Positions 51,182-60,788 of a DNA stretch of 64,000 nt are shown here, in pieces. Where the stretch lies: contig CAMHJX010000007.1 of assembly GCA_946185535.1 (NCBI GenBank), forward strand, positions 62,001 to 126,000, in the 5' to 3' direction. The stretch comes from an uncultured Bacteroidales bacterium. Its GTDB lineage: Bacteria; Bacteroidota; Bacteroidia; Bacteroidales; F082. The notes under the pieces are model-generated. The model searched no databases. It saw only the letters and a list, made by a program, of their open reading frames with translations, and had not been told where the DNA came from. Each line of letters opens with the position of its first letter. The first letter of the stretch is position 1. The translations under genes and the position numbers were made by a program.

Positions 51182-52777
51182 ATGATAAATCACAAACATT
51201 TAAGCATCTATGCCCTTGCAGGCCTCATGGCATTGGCCGCCTGTAATCCGAAGGACCCCATCCCCGAGGTCATCAGCGAAGAGACCTATGCAGGCGGCGA
51301 GTTGGGCACCACCTTCAACACTTCCCAATCCGCCTACGAAGACCCCACCCCCGCCGTTGAGCAGGCTGGTTTGACCACCGCCTTCAAATATGGCGAGTAC
51401 TTCTTTGAGCGTACCTACACGCAAAACAACGAGCCCTTCAACGGCCTCGGTCCTCTTTACATCCGCAGTAGCTGCATCGCCTGCCATCCTGGCTATGGCC
51501 ACGGCATGCGCATGAACCGCTATCGTGCCGACGACTGGGGCAATGGCTATCTACTCGTCTTTACTGACAAGAACGACACTTACCTGAGCTCCTACACCGG
51601 TATGCCTCAAACCAAGGCCGTCGCACCCTTCAAGGCTCCTTTGGACGAGACCCAGATCCAAATCAACTGGCTGAGCTACACCGATGAGTGGGGCAACCAG
51701 TTCCCCGACGGCGAGACCTACAACCTCACCTATCCTGAGGTCTACATCCCCGAAGAGGCTTTCTATGCGCCCCTCGAGGTGGGTGGTCAGCCCATCCCGT
51801 ACAGCGACTTCGTCTGCCGCCTCGAATCGACCATCGGCATCTATGGCACCGGCTTGATCGATGCCATCCCCGATGACTCGCTGAGAGCGCAATACCAAAA
51901 AGAATACAATGACGGCTACATGCCGAACGGCCTTAATCCCGCCATGTGGGCCGGCTCTGACTTCGCCCCAACGGGCTATTATGGCAACACCACGCATCCC
52001 AAGAAGTACACCTATGCCCTCACGCGTGGTCCCTTGCAGGATGCTCCCGGTGCCAACGCCATCTGGAACATCACCAATGTGACGCACCGCACCAAGATGG
52101 GTCATTACATGACCGCAGCCTATGCCACCAAGGCTTCGCAAGACCCCGACGTGCAGGCTGAGTTCTACAACTACTTCCCGCAGTACAACCTCACGGGCAA
52201 TGTAGAGACCGACATCTACAACTACCTGATGATGAACGACCAAATCCCCGAATCCCTGAAGGTTCCTGAGATGAAGGATGAGGATTATGTCAACTTCATG
52301 GTTTGGCACCGTGGTTTGGCTGTTCCTGCCGCCCGTAACATGGACGATCCCGAGGTGCAACGCGGCAAGGAACTCTTCAACAACATGGGTTGCGCCTACT
52401 GCCACCGTCCTTCGTGGAAGACCGGCGATGACATGTTCACCGACCCGACTGGCTTCTTTGCCGACGGCGATGCCCGCCTGCCTCGCTACCCCAACCAGAA
52501 GATTTGGCCTTATAGCGACTACATCCAGCACAAGCTCCACATGGAGAACGACATCCGCACAGGTTGGTGCCGCACCACCCCGCTTTGGGGTCGTGGCTTG
52601 AGTGCCAGATGCACCGGCCGCAGCGACCGTTTGCACGACTGCCGCGCCCAAACCGTCATCGAGGCCATCATGTGGCACGGCAATTCCCAAAGCGACGCCC
52701 GCCGCACGGTCGAGAAATTCCGTGAGCTGCCCAAGAAGGACCGCGACGCTGTTGTGAAATTCATTGATGCGATTTGA
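51182..52777 (+). CDS. Dihaem c-type oxidoreductase (DUF1111/DHOR family), lipoprotein
   Basis: 531 residues. The lipobox is LAAC (Cys21). Two haem-binding motifs are present: CIACH (98-102) and CAYCH (404-408). The end RTTPLWGRGLS...LHDCRAQTVIEAIMWHG is typical of the dihaem 'thiol oxidoreductase' family related to MauG and cytochrome c peroxidases. In other bacteria members sit in iron-regulated operons with imelysins. Here it follows porin and imelysin genes and may oxidise or reduce the imported metal. It would need cytochrome c maturation, for which a ResB/CcsA gene lies at 57818. Confidence 0.92.
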   Translation: MINHKHLSIYALAGLMALAACNPKDPIPEVISEETYAGGELGTTFNTSQSAYEDPTPAVEQAGLTTAFKYGEYFFERTYTQNNEPFNGLGPLYIRSSCIACHPGYGHGMRMNRYRADDWGNGYLLVFTDKNDTYLSSYTGMPQTKAVAPFKAPLDETQIQINWLSYTDEWGNQFPDGETYNLTYPEVYIPEEAFYAPLEVGGQPIPYSDFVCRLESTIGIYGTGLIDAIPDDSLRAQYQKEYNDGYMPNGLNPAMWAGSDFAPTGYYGNTTHPKKYTYALTRGPLQDAPGANAIWNITNVTHRTKMGHYMTAAYATKASQDPDVQAEFYNYFPQYNLTGNVETDIYNYLMMNDQIPESLKVPEMKDEDYVNFMVWHRGLAVPAARNMDDPEVQRGKELFNNMGCAYCHRPSWKTGDDMFTDPTGFFADGDARLPRYPNQKIWPYSDYIQHKLHMENDIRTGWCRTTPLWGRGLSARCTGRSDRLHDCRAQTVIEAIMWHGNSQSDARRTVEKFRELPKKDRDAVVKFIDAI

Positions 52778-52809
52778 TTAGCGTCTGTAGATACGTAGTG
52801 TTAATAAAA

Positions 52810-52850
52810 TGTAGAGACGTGCCATGGCGCGTCTCTACATTTTTATTTTC
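52810..52850 (+). terminator. Terminator after the dihaem oxidoreductase gene
   Basis: Stem TGTAGAGACG/CGTCTCTACA (10 bp) around TGCCATGGCG, then a T-rich tail. The same palindrome is a common intergenic element in Bacteroidota. Between here and 53000 nothing else is recognisable. Confidence 0.85.
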
Positions 52851-53000
52851 TTGATTTTTTTTCTGTCCGCGACAAGATAGGCAGGCGAAATCATAATGGT
52901 AATAGCAGTGGCTTTAATCCATGCCGCCCGCTGATTCACCTGTAAAATGACCTGAAAACAAAAAAAACAATCGTTTTTCATTCGGTTTCTTAAAAAACTG

Positions 53001-53008
53001 TATCTTTG
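53001..53008 (+). promoter_or_regulatory. -7 element of the large T9SS protein gene
   Basis: TATCTTTG, 68 nt upstream of the ATG at 53077; no clear -33 element. Confidence 0.6.
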
Positions 53009-53076
53009 TAGGCTAAAAAATCTAGAGAAATCTTGAAAAACCTATTATCATAGTATTAACTTAAACACAAAACAAA

Positions 53077-56000
53077 ATGAAAAGAAAGAGTTTACTTTTC
53101 GCGCTGCTAGTGGCATTGTTTATGCCTTGGGCAGCGAACGCACAAGAATCAATCCCTTACACCGAGGGATTTGAAAGCATGAGTTCCGCCGACGACCTCA
53201 CTGCCGCTGGTTGGATTTCGTACCAAACGCACAGTGGAAGCCTCTTAGCTATTGAAACAAACGCCTCGAATGTTCACAGTGGTTCCCAGGCTCTTAACAT
53301 TGACAGCTGGAACGCTGGTAGTACTTCTGATTTTGTAGTCGTTGGACTTCCTCTGGTTGATGCAGCTATCAACACACTGCAAATCACCTTCTCTTACAAA
53401 GTTTCAACGGGTAACGTTTATGTCGGTTATCTGACCGATGCCAACGATGCCAGCACTTTTGTGTCTTTGGAATCGTATATAGCTTCATCAAGCTACACAA
53501 CTGTTACCAAGGAACTGAACGAAGCTCCGGCCACAGCTGCCCGTATTGCTATCAAGTATCTGAATTGGTACAGATGCTATGTTGATGACATTGAGGTGAA
53601 AGCCTTGCCCACCTGTGTCAAACCAACGTTGGGCAACGCGCAATTTATCTCAGAAGAAGGAGCTTCCTTACAATGGACTGAGAACGGAAGCGCCACTAGC
53701 TGGGTGCTCGAATACAGCTCTAATCAAAACTTCACAGATGCCACTTCGGTGACCCGTAACGGTATTTCCAGTTATGCCATTACAGACCTCACCGCTGGAA
53801 CCACTTACTACGTCCGTGTGAAATCCAGCTGTGGTGACGGCGACGAAAGCGACTGGAGCAACGTGGTCACCTTCACCACGCTCTGCGAGTCAATCAACGC
53901 CGAAGGCTATAGCGAGAACTTTGACGAGTATGAGGTGGCTTCAAACTACACCGCTCCTTCAGCTCGTGTACTGCCTGACTGCTGGAGTGCCATCAATACA
54001 ACCTCTTACAGCAACTATTCGGTTTTCCCGACCATTTATTACTACAGTAGCACCAACTATGCCAACTCAACGCCCAACAGCTTGAAATTATATTCATATT
54101 ATTCAAGCTATAGTGATTATGATCCGCAGCCGCAATACGCCATCCTGCCTCCTATGAATAGCTTGGCCGGTATGCAAGTGACGCTGCAGGCCCGTGGCTA
54201 CAACACCAGCAGCACCTTCAAGATTGGAACGATGAGCGACCCGAGCGACGCCAGCACCTTCACGATGATTACGGAACAAACCGGGCTGACCACTTCCTAT
54301 CAGGAATTCGAATACGTGATTCCTGCCAACTGCCACGACAACTTCCTCGCCATCATGATTGATGCCGCCTCTTCGAGCAGAACATACAACGGTGCCTATA
54401 TCGACGACATCGTTATCACTGAGGCACCTGCCTGCACAAAGCCCTTTGGTCTGGCAGTTGTGAGTGCCTCCACCACGTCGGCCACCCTTAGCTGGACCGC
54501 TAGTGGCAACGAAACCGCTTGGCAGATTTGCCTTGACGGCGACGAAACCAACCTCATTGACGCCAACAGCAACCCCTTCACCATTGAAGGCCTCACCGCT
54601 GCCACAAGCTACACCGCCAAGGTTCGTGCCAACTGCGGCGATGAAGACTATAGCGACTGGAGCAACACGGTGACCATCGAAACCTTGTGCGATGTCATCA
54701 CCATCACCGAATCGTGGAGCGAAAACTTCAACAGCCTCACTGCGGGTATTCCCAACTGCTGGGATAACAGCGAAGGCACCACAACAAATGCCTCATACAA
54801 GTGGAGCTACTATACCACTGGCCATGATGGCGCTGGTTTGCGTTTCAACTCCTATAGCAACAGCAATAACAACACCAACTTCTTGAAGACCCCGACCTTT
54901 AACTTCGCAACTGGAAAGGTCATGCAGCTGAGGTTCTGGTACAAGAACCCCACGGGTGGCGACTTCTCCGTCTTTATCTCCACCGACGGCGGCAGCACCT
55001 ACACCACCGCATTGGCCACTGGCCTCACTGGTGTAAGCAGCTGGACACAACAAGAAATCAACCTCACCAACTATGTCGATGCCGAGAATGTGGTCATCGT
55101 GTTCAAGGGCACGTCCAACTATGGCAGTGGCGATGCTTACATCTATTTGGATGATGTCGCTATTGTAGAGGCTCCTTCCTGCCTGAATCCTACCGAACTT
55201 GCAGTGACTACCAACGGCCTAAACGCCACCCTCACCTGGGAAAGCGAAGTTGGCGAATACGAAGTGGCTTATTCCACTGATAACACTGCCAACCCCGACG
55301 AAAACATCGCTGGCACGGCTACTGAAGAGACCTACACGATGAACGACCTCGCCCTTGGAGACCATTACTTCTGGGTGCGCGCCAACTGCGGTAGCGACGG
55401 CTACAGCGAATGGGTTGGTCCCGTCAGCGTGCATATCGGCTACTGCGTGCCTACTCCCAGCAATGTGGACGGCAACGGCATTTCCAATGTGACCTTCGGT
55501 ATGGGTGACAATATCGTCAACAACGACACACCCAAAGCCACTTATGCCGACTATACCAGTGAAATTGGTGCAGTGCAAGCTGGTGTGGAATCCACCATTG
55601 CCATCACCTACGCTACAGGCTACACCTACGGCACTATCATTTGGGTTGATCTCGACAACAGCTTGAGTTTCGAAGACAGCGAAATCGTTTATAGGGGTAC
55701 CAGTGGAAGCGATAACCCCACCACACTGAACGCCGCTATCACCATCCCTGCCACGGTAACTCCTGGCGATTATATGATGCGCATCGGTGGCGCCGACAGT
55801 GGCTTTGACAGCTACATCAGCGATCCTTCCACCACAGCTCCTTCCGCTTGCTACACTGGCAACTGGGCTTGCTTCCAAGACTACACCCTGCGTGTGCTTG
55901 AGGCTCCTTCCTGCATGATGCCTACCGACCTTGCCGTCAACTACACTGGCGGCACCGAAGCCACCATTAGCTGGACCAGCGATGCCGAAGCTTGGAACAT

Positions 56001-57645
56001 GCGCGTGAACGGCGTTGATGTCAACGGCATCATCACCAATCCTTACCTGTTGACCGGACTTGAACTGGCCACCACCTACAGCGTGGAAGTGCAGGCAAAC
56101 TGTGGCGAAGACGGCACCAGCGAATGGAGCAATGCCGTCAGCTTCACCACCGACTTCTGCATGCCTGAAAACCAATGCGAAATCAGCTACAGCTTCTATG
56201 ACCAATACAATGACAGCTGGAACGGTGCTTCCATGAACATTGTGGATGCCGCAACACAAGAAGTGCTTTACGAACTGACTATGCCTGAAGTCGATGGACC
56301 ATACGAAGGTTCTTTCAATGTTTGCGACGGTCGTGATATCCAATTCGTTTGGGTGAGCGGAAACTATCCTAACGAATGTGGTTACGAATTTACTCACAAT
56401 GGCGAGACTATTCTTGAAAAGGGAACGGGTGAAACAGCTCCTTCAGCAGGTGTCGTTCTCACCTACACCGTGAATTGCCCTGCTGCCCAGACCTTACCCA
56501 AGGAAATCCTTGGCTACGGTGAAAGCGATGGCAACTACTATCTCATCGCTTTGCCCTTCGACGGTGGCGAAGAGGGTGTTAATCCCGAAACCATTGAGGG
56601 CATGCTTAACGATGAAGATGAATACGACCTTTACTATTTCGATGAGGAAGGCGACGATGAAGGTAATGAATGGATGAACTACAAAGTCGCTCCTTTCAAC
56701 CTCGTTTCTGGCAAGGGCTACCTCTATGCCAGCAAGAATCCAACCACCCTTACCTTCACCGGTAATCCTATCGAAGGCACCGAGTACAATGTCACATTGA
56801 AAAAGACAGATGGCGCTGATTGGTCGGGCTGGAACCTCGTGGGCAACCCCTTCAATGTAAAAGCATACATCGACCGCGGCTTCTATACCTTAGATGGTGA
56901 TGGAAAAGAGGTCGTCATCTCTAGCAGCACCAGCATTGAACCCATGGAAGGCATTTTCGTCGAAGCCAATTCCAATGGGGAGCAGATGACCTTCACCACC
57001 AACGAACCTCTCCAAGGCAAGAAACAAATCGTTCTCAACCTTACCCAAGGCCGTGGCAACACCATCGACCGTGCCATCGTCCGTTTCGGCCAAAGCCAAA
57101 TGATGCCCAAGTTTATGCTGAACGAGAACCACACCAAGATGTACATCCCCAAAGACAACAAGGACTTCGCTATGGTGTCTGGCAGCAATAATGGCAGACT
57201 TCCCGTCAACTTCGAGCCTGCCGAAGACGGCACATACTTCATCAACGTCGACATCGAGAATGTGAGGGTGAAATACCTGCACCTCATCGACCGCGAGACG
57301 GGTATGGATGTTGACCTGCTCCTGAACCCGACTTACAAGTTCGAGGCCAAGAAGGCTGAAAAGCCCAACCGTTTCGAACTGGTGTTCAAGACAGGTTCCA
57401 GCCAATTCAAGGAGGTGTTCTCCAGCTTTAGCGGAGACAACTTCAGCTTCTGCAACAATGGCAACTGGATCATCAACAACTATGGCGATGCCATCCTCCA
57501 AGTGATCGACATCAATGGCCAAATCCTGAGCAGCGAAAGAATCAGTGGTAGCGTCAGCAAGCACATCGATGCCACTCCTGGTGTCTACATGCTCCGCCTC
57601 GTCAACGGCGAGAACGTGAAGGTCCAGAAGATCGTTGTTGAATAA
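53077..57645 (+). CDS. Large T9SS surface protein with FnIII, jelly-roll and GEVED-like domains
   Basis: 1,522 residues with a signal peptide (to AANAQ). Cleaved-adhesin/MAM-like jelly rolls (SIPYTEGFESMS; YSENFDEYE; WSENFNSLTAGIPNCW) alternate with FnIII modules (ASLQWTENGSATSWVLEYS; ATLSWTASGNETAWQIC). A GEVED-like domain lies near 790-935 (GTIIWVDLDNSLSFEDSEIV), then a DQYNDSWNG domain (~1030-1130), which matches the DSYGDGY domain of the giant protein. The last ~60 residues (YGDAILQVIDINGQIL, PGVYMLRLVNG, VQKIVVE) are a T9SS sorting domain. It resembles the protein at 37791 in its FnIII/jelly-roll repeats but has no riboswitch. Confidence 0.9.
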   Translation: MKRKSLLFALLVALFMPWAANAQESIPYTEGFESMSSADDLTAAGWISYQTHSGSLLAIETNASNVHSGSQALNIDSWNAGSTSDFVVVGLPLVDAAINTLQITFSYKVSTGNVYVGYLTDANDASTFVSLESYIASSSYTTVTKELNEAPATAARIAIKYLNWYRCYVDDIEVKALPTCVKPTLGNAQFISEEGASLQWTENGSATSWVLEYSSNQNFTDATSVTRNGISSYAITDLTAGTTYYVRVKSSCGDGDESDWSNVVTFTTLCESINAEGYSENFDEYEVASNYTAPSARVLPDCWSAINTTSYSNYSVFPTIYYYSSTNYANSTPNSLKLYSYYSSYSDYDPQPQYAILPPMNSLAGMQVTLQARGYNTSSTFKIGTMSDPSDASTFTMITEQTGLTTSYQEFEYVIPANCHDNFLAIMIDAASSSRTYNGAYIDDIVITEAPACTKPFGLAVVSASTTSATLSWTASGNETAWQICLDGDETNLIDANSNPFTIEGLTAATSYTAKVRANCGDEDYSDWSNTVTIETLCDVITITESWSENFNSLTAGIPNCWDNSEGTTTNASYKWSYYTTGHDGAGLRFNSYSNSNNNTNFLKTPTFNFATGKVMQLRFWYKNPTGGDFSVFISTDGGSTYTTALATGLTGVSSWTQQEINLTNYVDAENVVIVFKGTSNYGSGDAYIYLDDVAIVEAPSCLNPTELAVTTNGLNATLTWESEVGEYEVAYSTDNTANPDENIAGTATEETYTMNDLALGDHYFWVRANCGSDGYSEWVGPVSVHIGYCVPTPSNVDGNGISNVTFGMGDNIVNNDTPKATYADYTSEIGAVQAGVESTIAITYATGYTYGTIIWVDLDNSLSFEDSEIVYRGTSGSDNPTTLNAAITIPATVTPGDYMMRIGGADSGFDSYISDPSTTAPSACYTGNWACFQDYTLRVLEAPSCMMPTDLAVNYTGGTEATISWTSDAEAWNMRVNGVDVNGIITNPYLLTGLELATTYSVEVQANCGEDGTSEWSNAVSFTTDFCMPENQCEISYSFYDQYNDSWNGASMNIVDAATQEVLYELTMPEVDGPYEGSFNVCDGRDIQFVWVSGNYPNECGYEFTHNGETILEKGTGETAPSAGVVLTYTVNCPAAQTLPKEILGYGESDGNYYLIALPFDGGEEGVNPETIEGMLNDEDEYDLYYFDEEGDDEGNEWMNYKVAPFNLVSGKGYLYASKNPTTLTFTGNPIEGTEYNVTLKKTDGADWSGWNLVGNPFNVKAYIDRGFYTLDGDGKEVVISSSTSIEPMEGIFVEANSNGEQMTFTTNEPLQGKKQIVLNLTQGRGNTIDRAIVRFGQSQMMPKFMLNENHTKMYIPKDNKDFAMVSGSNNGRLPVNFEPAEDGTYFINVDIENVRVKYLHLIDRETGMDVDLLLNPTYKFEAKKAEKPNRFELVFKTGSSQFKEVFSSFSGDNFSFCNNGNWIINNYGDAILQVIDINGQILSSERISGSVSKHIDATPGVYMLRLVNGENVKVQKIVVE

Positions 57646-57687
57646 TATAGTTTGAAATGACGTGCTTTGGCTCGTCACTAAGGTTCA

Positions 57688-57713
57688 GTAGGGCTGCCAT
57701 ACGACAGCCCTAC
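57688..57713 (+). terminator. Hairpin after the large T9SS protein gene
   Basis: A perfect 9-bp stem, GTAGGGCTG/CAGCCCTAC, with loop CCATACGA. No U-run. Confidence 0.55.
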
Positions 57714-57715
57714 AT

Positions 57716-57795
57716 CCTTATTAATGAGGACATACCCACCCAAAAATCGCCAAACATGGGGAGATTGGACAAATAATTTTTTTCGGACATTTGCA
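57716..57795 (+). promoter_or_regulatory. Palindrome-N27-TTTGCA promoter-like element, copy 3
   Basis: CCTTATTAATGAGG (57716-57729), AATCGCCAAACATGGGGAGATT (57745-57766), and exactly 27 nt after ATGGGGA the TTTGCA box (57790-57795). The CcsA-like gene starts 22 nt downstream. Confidence 0.7.
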
Positions 57796-57817
57796 GCGTA
57801 ATTGAAACTATACTGCA

Positions 57818-58990
57818 ATGAAATACATTCGCCACATCACATCAGTCCTGGTCATCATACTCATTGCCGTCCTTGCCGTTGGAACGGTTGTCGAAAAACT
57901 GCACGGCTCGGAATTCGCACTTGCCCATGTCTATTCGGCATGGTGGTTCGTTAGCCTATGGGCTTTGATGGCGGGGCTCATCATCTATATGGCGGTGAAA
58001 TGCCGACTGTGGAAACGGATGGCGGTATGTGCCCTGCATGCGTCTATCCTGCTCATCCTCCTTGGCGCCTTGCTCACCATGCTCACGGGTCAACACGGCA
58101 GGATGAAACTCGAACCCAACCGACCCAACAGCCAGTTCTTCATCCAAGACAAAGGCGAGATCACAAAAGAAGCGCTACCCTTCAGCCTCACCTTGGACCG
58201 TTTTGAGATAGAGACCTACCCCGACTCAAAAAAACCTAAGGACTACATCAGCCATCTTCATATCACTGACGGCAACACCACAACGGAGACCGTTATCTCG
58301 ATGAACAACATATTGAGGCACAAACATTACCGTTTTTACCAAAGCGATTTCGATGAGCAAGGCAACTCCATCCTCGACGTCGCCCGCGACCCTTGGGGCA
58401 TCGGAGTGACCTACGCAGGTTATGCATTGCTTTTCATCGCATTGGTAGCGATACTTATTGAGCGGCGAAAGTCCTTCCGTGCTGTCACATGGTCATGGCT
58501 TGCGGTGCTCGTAGTATTGATGGTGGTGCTCTACATCAGGATGCTCACCCATCCTCTGTTGCCCGTGCTGCGCTCGCCTTTCTTCAGCTTCCACATCTCT
58601 ACCATTGTCACGGCCTACGCCTTATTGCTCGGCATTCTGGTAGTTGGCATCATCGCCCTTATCAAGCCGAAAGACAAAGTTCGTTTGGAGCGATTGAAAA
58701 GCCTTAGTACGGCGATGCTTTATCCTGCAGTGGCTCTGTTGACCATTGGCATTTTCATCGGTGCCATTTGGGCCAACGTCTCTTGGGGCAACTACTGGTC
58801 GTGGGATCCGAAGGAAGTTTGGGCACTCATCACCCTGCTCATCTACGCTGCCCCGCTACACGAAAAGCTTTGGAAATCGTTCCAAAAGCCTATATTTTTC
58901 CATATCTATGGCATCCTTGCCTTTTTGAGCGTACTGATTACATACTTTGGCGTGAACCTGATTTTGGGCGGAGTACATGCCTATAGTTGA
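57818..58990 (+). CDS. ccsA: Cytochrome c biogenesis protein, ResB-CcsA type
   Basis: 390 residues with about eight membrane helices. The N-terminal ~215 residues resemble ResB (three helices and a periplasmic domain, DKGEITKEALPFSLTLDRFE). The C-terminal part has the haem-handling WWD-type motif WGNYWSWDPKEVWAL (323-337) of CcsA, with conserved His in HISTIV and LHEKLW. System II cytochrome c synthases deliver haem to CXXCH sites outside the membrane. The dihaem oxidoreductase at 51182 is a likely client. The two loci share the palindrome-N27 promoter element. Confidence 0.9.
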   Translation: MKYIRHITSVLVIILIAVLAVGTVVEKLHGSEFALAHVYSAWWFVSLWALMAGLIIYMAVKCRLWKRMAVCALHASILLILLGALLTMLTGQHGRMKLEPNRPNSQFFIQDKGEITKEALPFSLTLDRFEIETYPDSKKPKDYISHLHITDGNTTTETVISMNNILRHKHYRFYQSDFDEQGNSILDVARDPWGIGVTYAGYALLFIALVAILIERRKSFRAVTWSWLAVLVVLMVVLYIRMLTHPLLPVLRSPFFSFHISTIVTAYALLLGILVVGIIALIKPKDKVRLERLKSLSTAMLYPAVALLTIGIFIGAIWANVSWGNYWSWDPKEVWALITLLIYAAPLHEKLWKSFQKPIFFHIYGILAFLSVLITYFGVNLILGGVHAYS

Positions 58991-59049
58991 TAGATCAGAC
59001 ATAATACCGCATTACTCAAATAATTCCTTTTGCAATGATAGTTTTTTCT

Positions 59050-59057
59050 TACTTTTG
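59050..59057 (+). promoter_or_regulatory. -7 element of the dipeptidase gene
   Basis: TACTTTTG, 23 nt upstream of the ATG at 59081, with a TTTTG about 17 nt further upstream. Confidence 0.6.
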
Positions 59058-59080
59058 CAAAGAATAAAACCTATCATTCT

Positions 59081-60778
59081 ATGAAAAGACTATTATTTGT
59101 CACACTGATGGCCATCATGGGTTGGGAGACTGTGATGGCTTGCACTAACTTAATCGTAGGCAAGAAAGCATCCACTGATGGCAGCGTGATGTGTACCTAC
59201 AACTGCGACGGTTTCGGCTTTTCCGGCTCACTGTCATACAGTCCTTCAGGACAACATGAAAAAGGCGAACTCATTGCCATTCACGGCTGGGGGCCATCGC
59301 ATGAGGGACAATATGTGAAACAAGCGGATTATACCTATAACGTGGTTGGCCTGATGAACGAAAAGCAAGTGACCATCGTGGAGACCACCTTCGACGGACG
59401 ATTGGAACTGGTCAATCAAGAAGGCTTGTTGGACTACTTCTCGCTGATGCGTTTGGCTTTGCAGCGCTCCTCGACTGCACGAGATGCTATTCGTTGCATG
59501 GTGGAACTCGTTGAGGAATACGGCTACAACAGCAGCGGCGAGACGCTCACCATCTGTGACCCCAACGAAGCATGGATTATGGAAATCATCGGTAAAGGTC
59601 CTGGCCGCAAGGGCGCCGTTTGGGTGGCACTTCGCATCCCCGACGACTGCATTTGCGCCCATGCCAACCTGAGCCGCATCCGTCAGTTCCCGTTGGAGAA
59701 GCGGTCAAAAAACAGCATCAGCAGCAAGAACCTCAAGAAAATCAACAATCCTGAGATCGAATGTGTCTATGCCGCTGATGTGATCAGCTTCGCCAAGGAA
59801 CGGGGGTATTTCAACGGCAAGGATGAGGACTTCTCTTTCCGCGATGCCTACTGCCCTATCGACTTCGAAAATGTACGCTATGCCGATGCTCGCGTGTGGA
59901 GTTTCTTCCGTCATCACTATAGCCACGAGGAAATGGACAAATACCTGCCCTACATCAATGGCGACTTTGATGTTTGCGACCATTTGCCACTCTGGATCAA
60001 ACCCGACAGCCCTTTGTCATTGCGTGACTTACAGGCCGACATGCGCGACCATTTCGAAGGCACGCCCCTTGATATGACCTCCGACATGACCGCTGGTCCT
60101 TGGGGTATGCCCATCCGTCCATTGCCGATGCATTTCAAGGATAACGACAGCGTCAACTACTACCGTGAGCGCCCCATCGCCACGCAACAATCAGGTTTCA
60201 CGATGACCTGCCAAATGCGCTCGTGGCTACCCAACGACGTGGGTGGCGTCACTTGGTTCAACTGTGATGATGCCAACATGGTAGCCTATGTACCGCTCTA
60301 TTGCTGCATCACGCAAGTGCCCGATTGTTTCCGCCCCGAGAACAACCCACGCAATGAGTTCAGCGACAGGTCAGCCTTTTGGATGAACAATTGGGTGGCC
60401 AACATGGTCTATCCCCGCTATTCGATGATGATTGGCGACCTCCGCAAGGCTCAAAACGAGCTGGAAGACTACTATTTCGCCGACCAAGACAGCGTATACA
60501 CCGCCATCGAAAAGATGACGCCAGCCGACCGTCAAGGCTACCTGAACCGCAAGAGTATTGCCTACGCCGACAAGATGATGCAACGTTGGGACAAATTGGC
60601 CAAATACCTCATTGTGAAGTACAACGACCAAGTGGTAAAACGTGTCGACAAAGACGGGAACTTCCAACGTTGGGGATACGAAACGCCTGGTTACGACCAA
60701 CAATTCATCGATGCCATTGGCAAATCCACTGGCGACCGTTACAAACTGAAAAAGGTCATTGAACGCAGGGAAAGGTAA
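59081..60778 (+). CDS. C69-family dipeptidase (PepD-like)
   Basis: 565 residues. The signal peptide ends just before Cys21 in MACTNLIVGKKASTDGSVM; after cleavage this Cys becomes the N-terminal nucleophile of an Ntn hydrolase. The block ETTFDGRLELVNQEGLLDYF and the C-terminal ANMVYPRYSMMIGDL are typical of family C69 dipeptidases. Export to the periplasm is expected, where it would finish peptide degradation in an asaccharolytic or mixed diet. Stands alone with its own promoter; convergent with the SDR gene. Confidence 0.92.
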   Translation: MKRLLFVTLMAIMGWETVMACTNLIVGKKASTDGSVMCTYNCDGFGFSGSLSYSPSGQHEKGELIAIHGWGPSHEGQYVKQADYTYNVVGLMNEKQVTIVETTFDGRLELVNQEGLLDYFSLMRLALQRSSTARDAIRCMVELVEEYGYNSSGETLTICDPNEAWIMEIIGKGPGRKGAVWVALRIPDDCICAHANLSRIRQFPLEKRSKNSISSKNLKKINNPEIECVYAADVISFAKERGYFNGKDEDFSFRDAYCPIDFENVRYADARVWSFFRHHYSHEEMDKYLPYINGDFDVCDHLPLWIKPDSPLSLRDLQADMRDHFEGTPLDMTSDMTAGPWGMPIRPLPMHFKDNDSVNYYRERPIATQQSGFTMTCQMRSWLPNDVGGVTWFNCDDANMVAYVPLYCCITQVPDCFRPENNPRNEFSDRSAFWMNNWVANMVYPRYSMMIGDLRKAQNELEDYYFADQDSVYTAIEKMTPADRQGYLNRKSIAYADKMMQRWDKLAKYLIVKYNDQVVKRVDKDGNFQRWGYETPGYDQQFIDAIGKSTGDRYKLKKVIERRER

Positions 60779-60788
60779 GCACCTTCTT

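Noticed and set aside
51551-52690. 379-codon open frame on the minus strand
   Set aside because: Shadow of the dihaem oxidoreductase, whose haem motifs fix the true frame.
52810-52850. Insertion-sequence end
   Set aside because: The GTAGAGACG palindrome is a common dispersed terminator-like element; no transposase or target duplication is near.
55219-56397. 392-codon open frame on the minus strand
   Set aside because: Antisense to FnIII/GEVED repeats of the large T9SS protein; a by-product of its biased codons.
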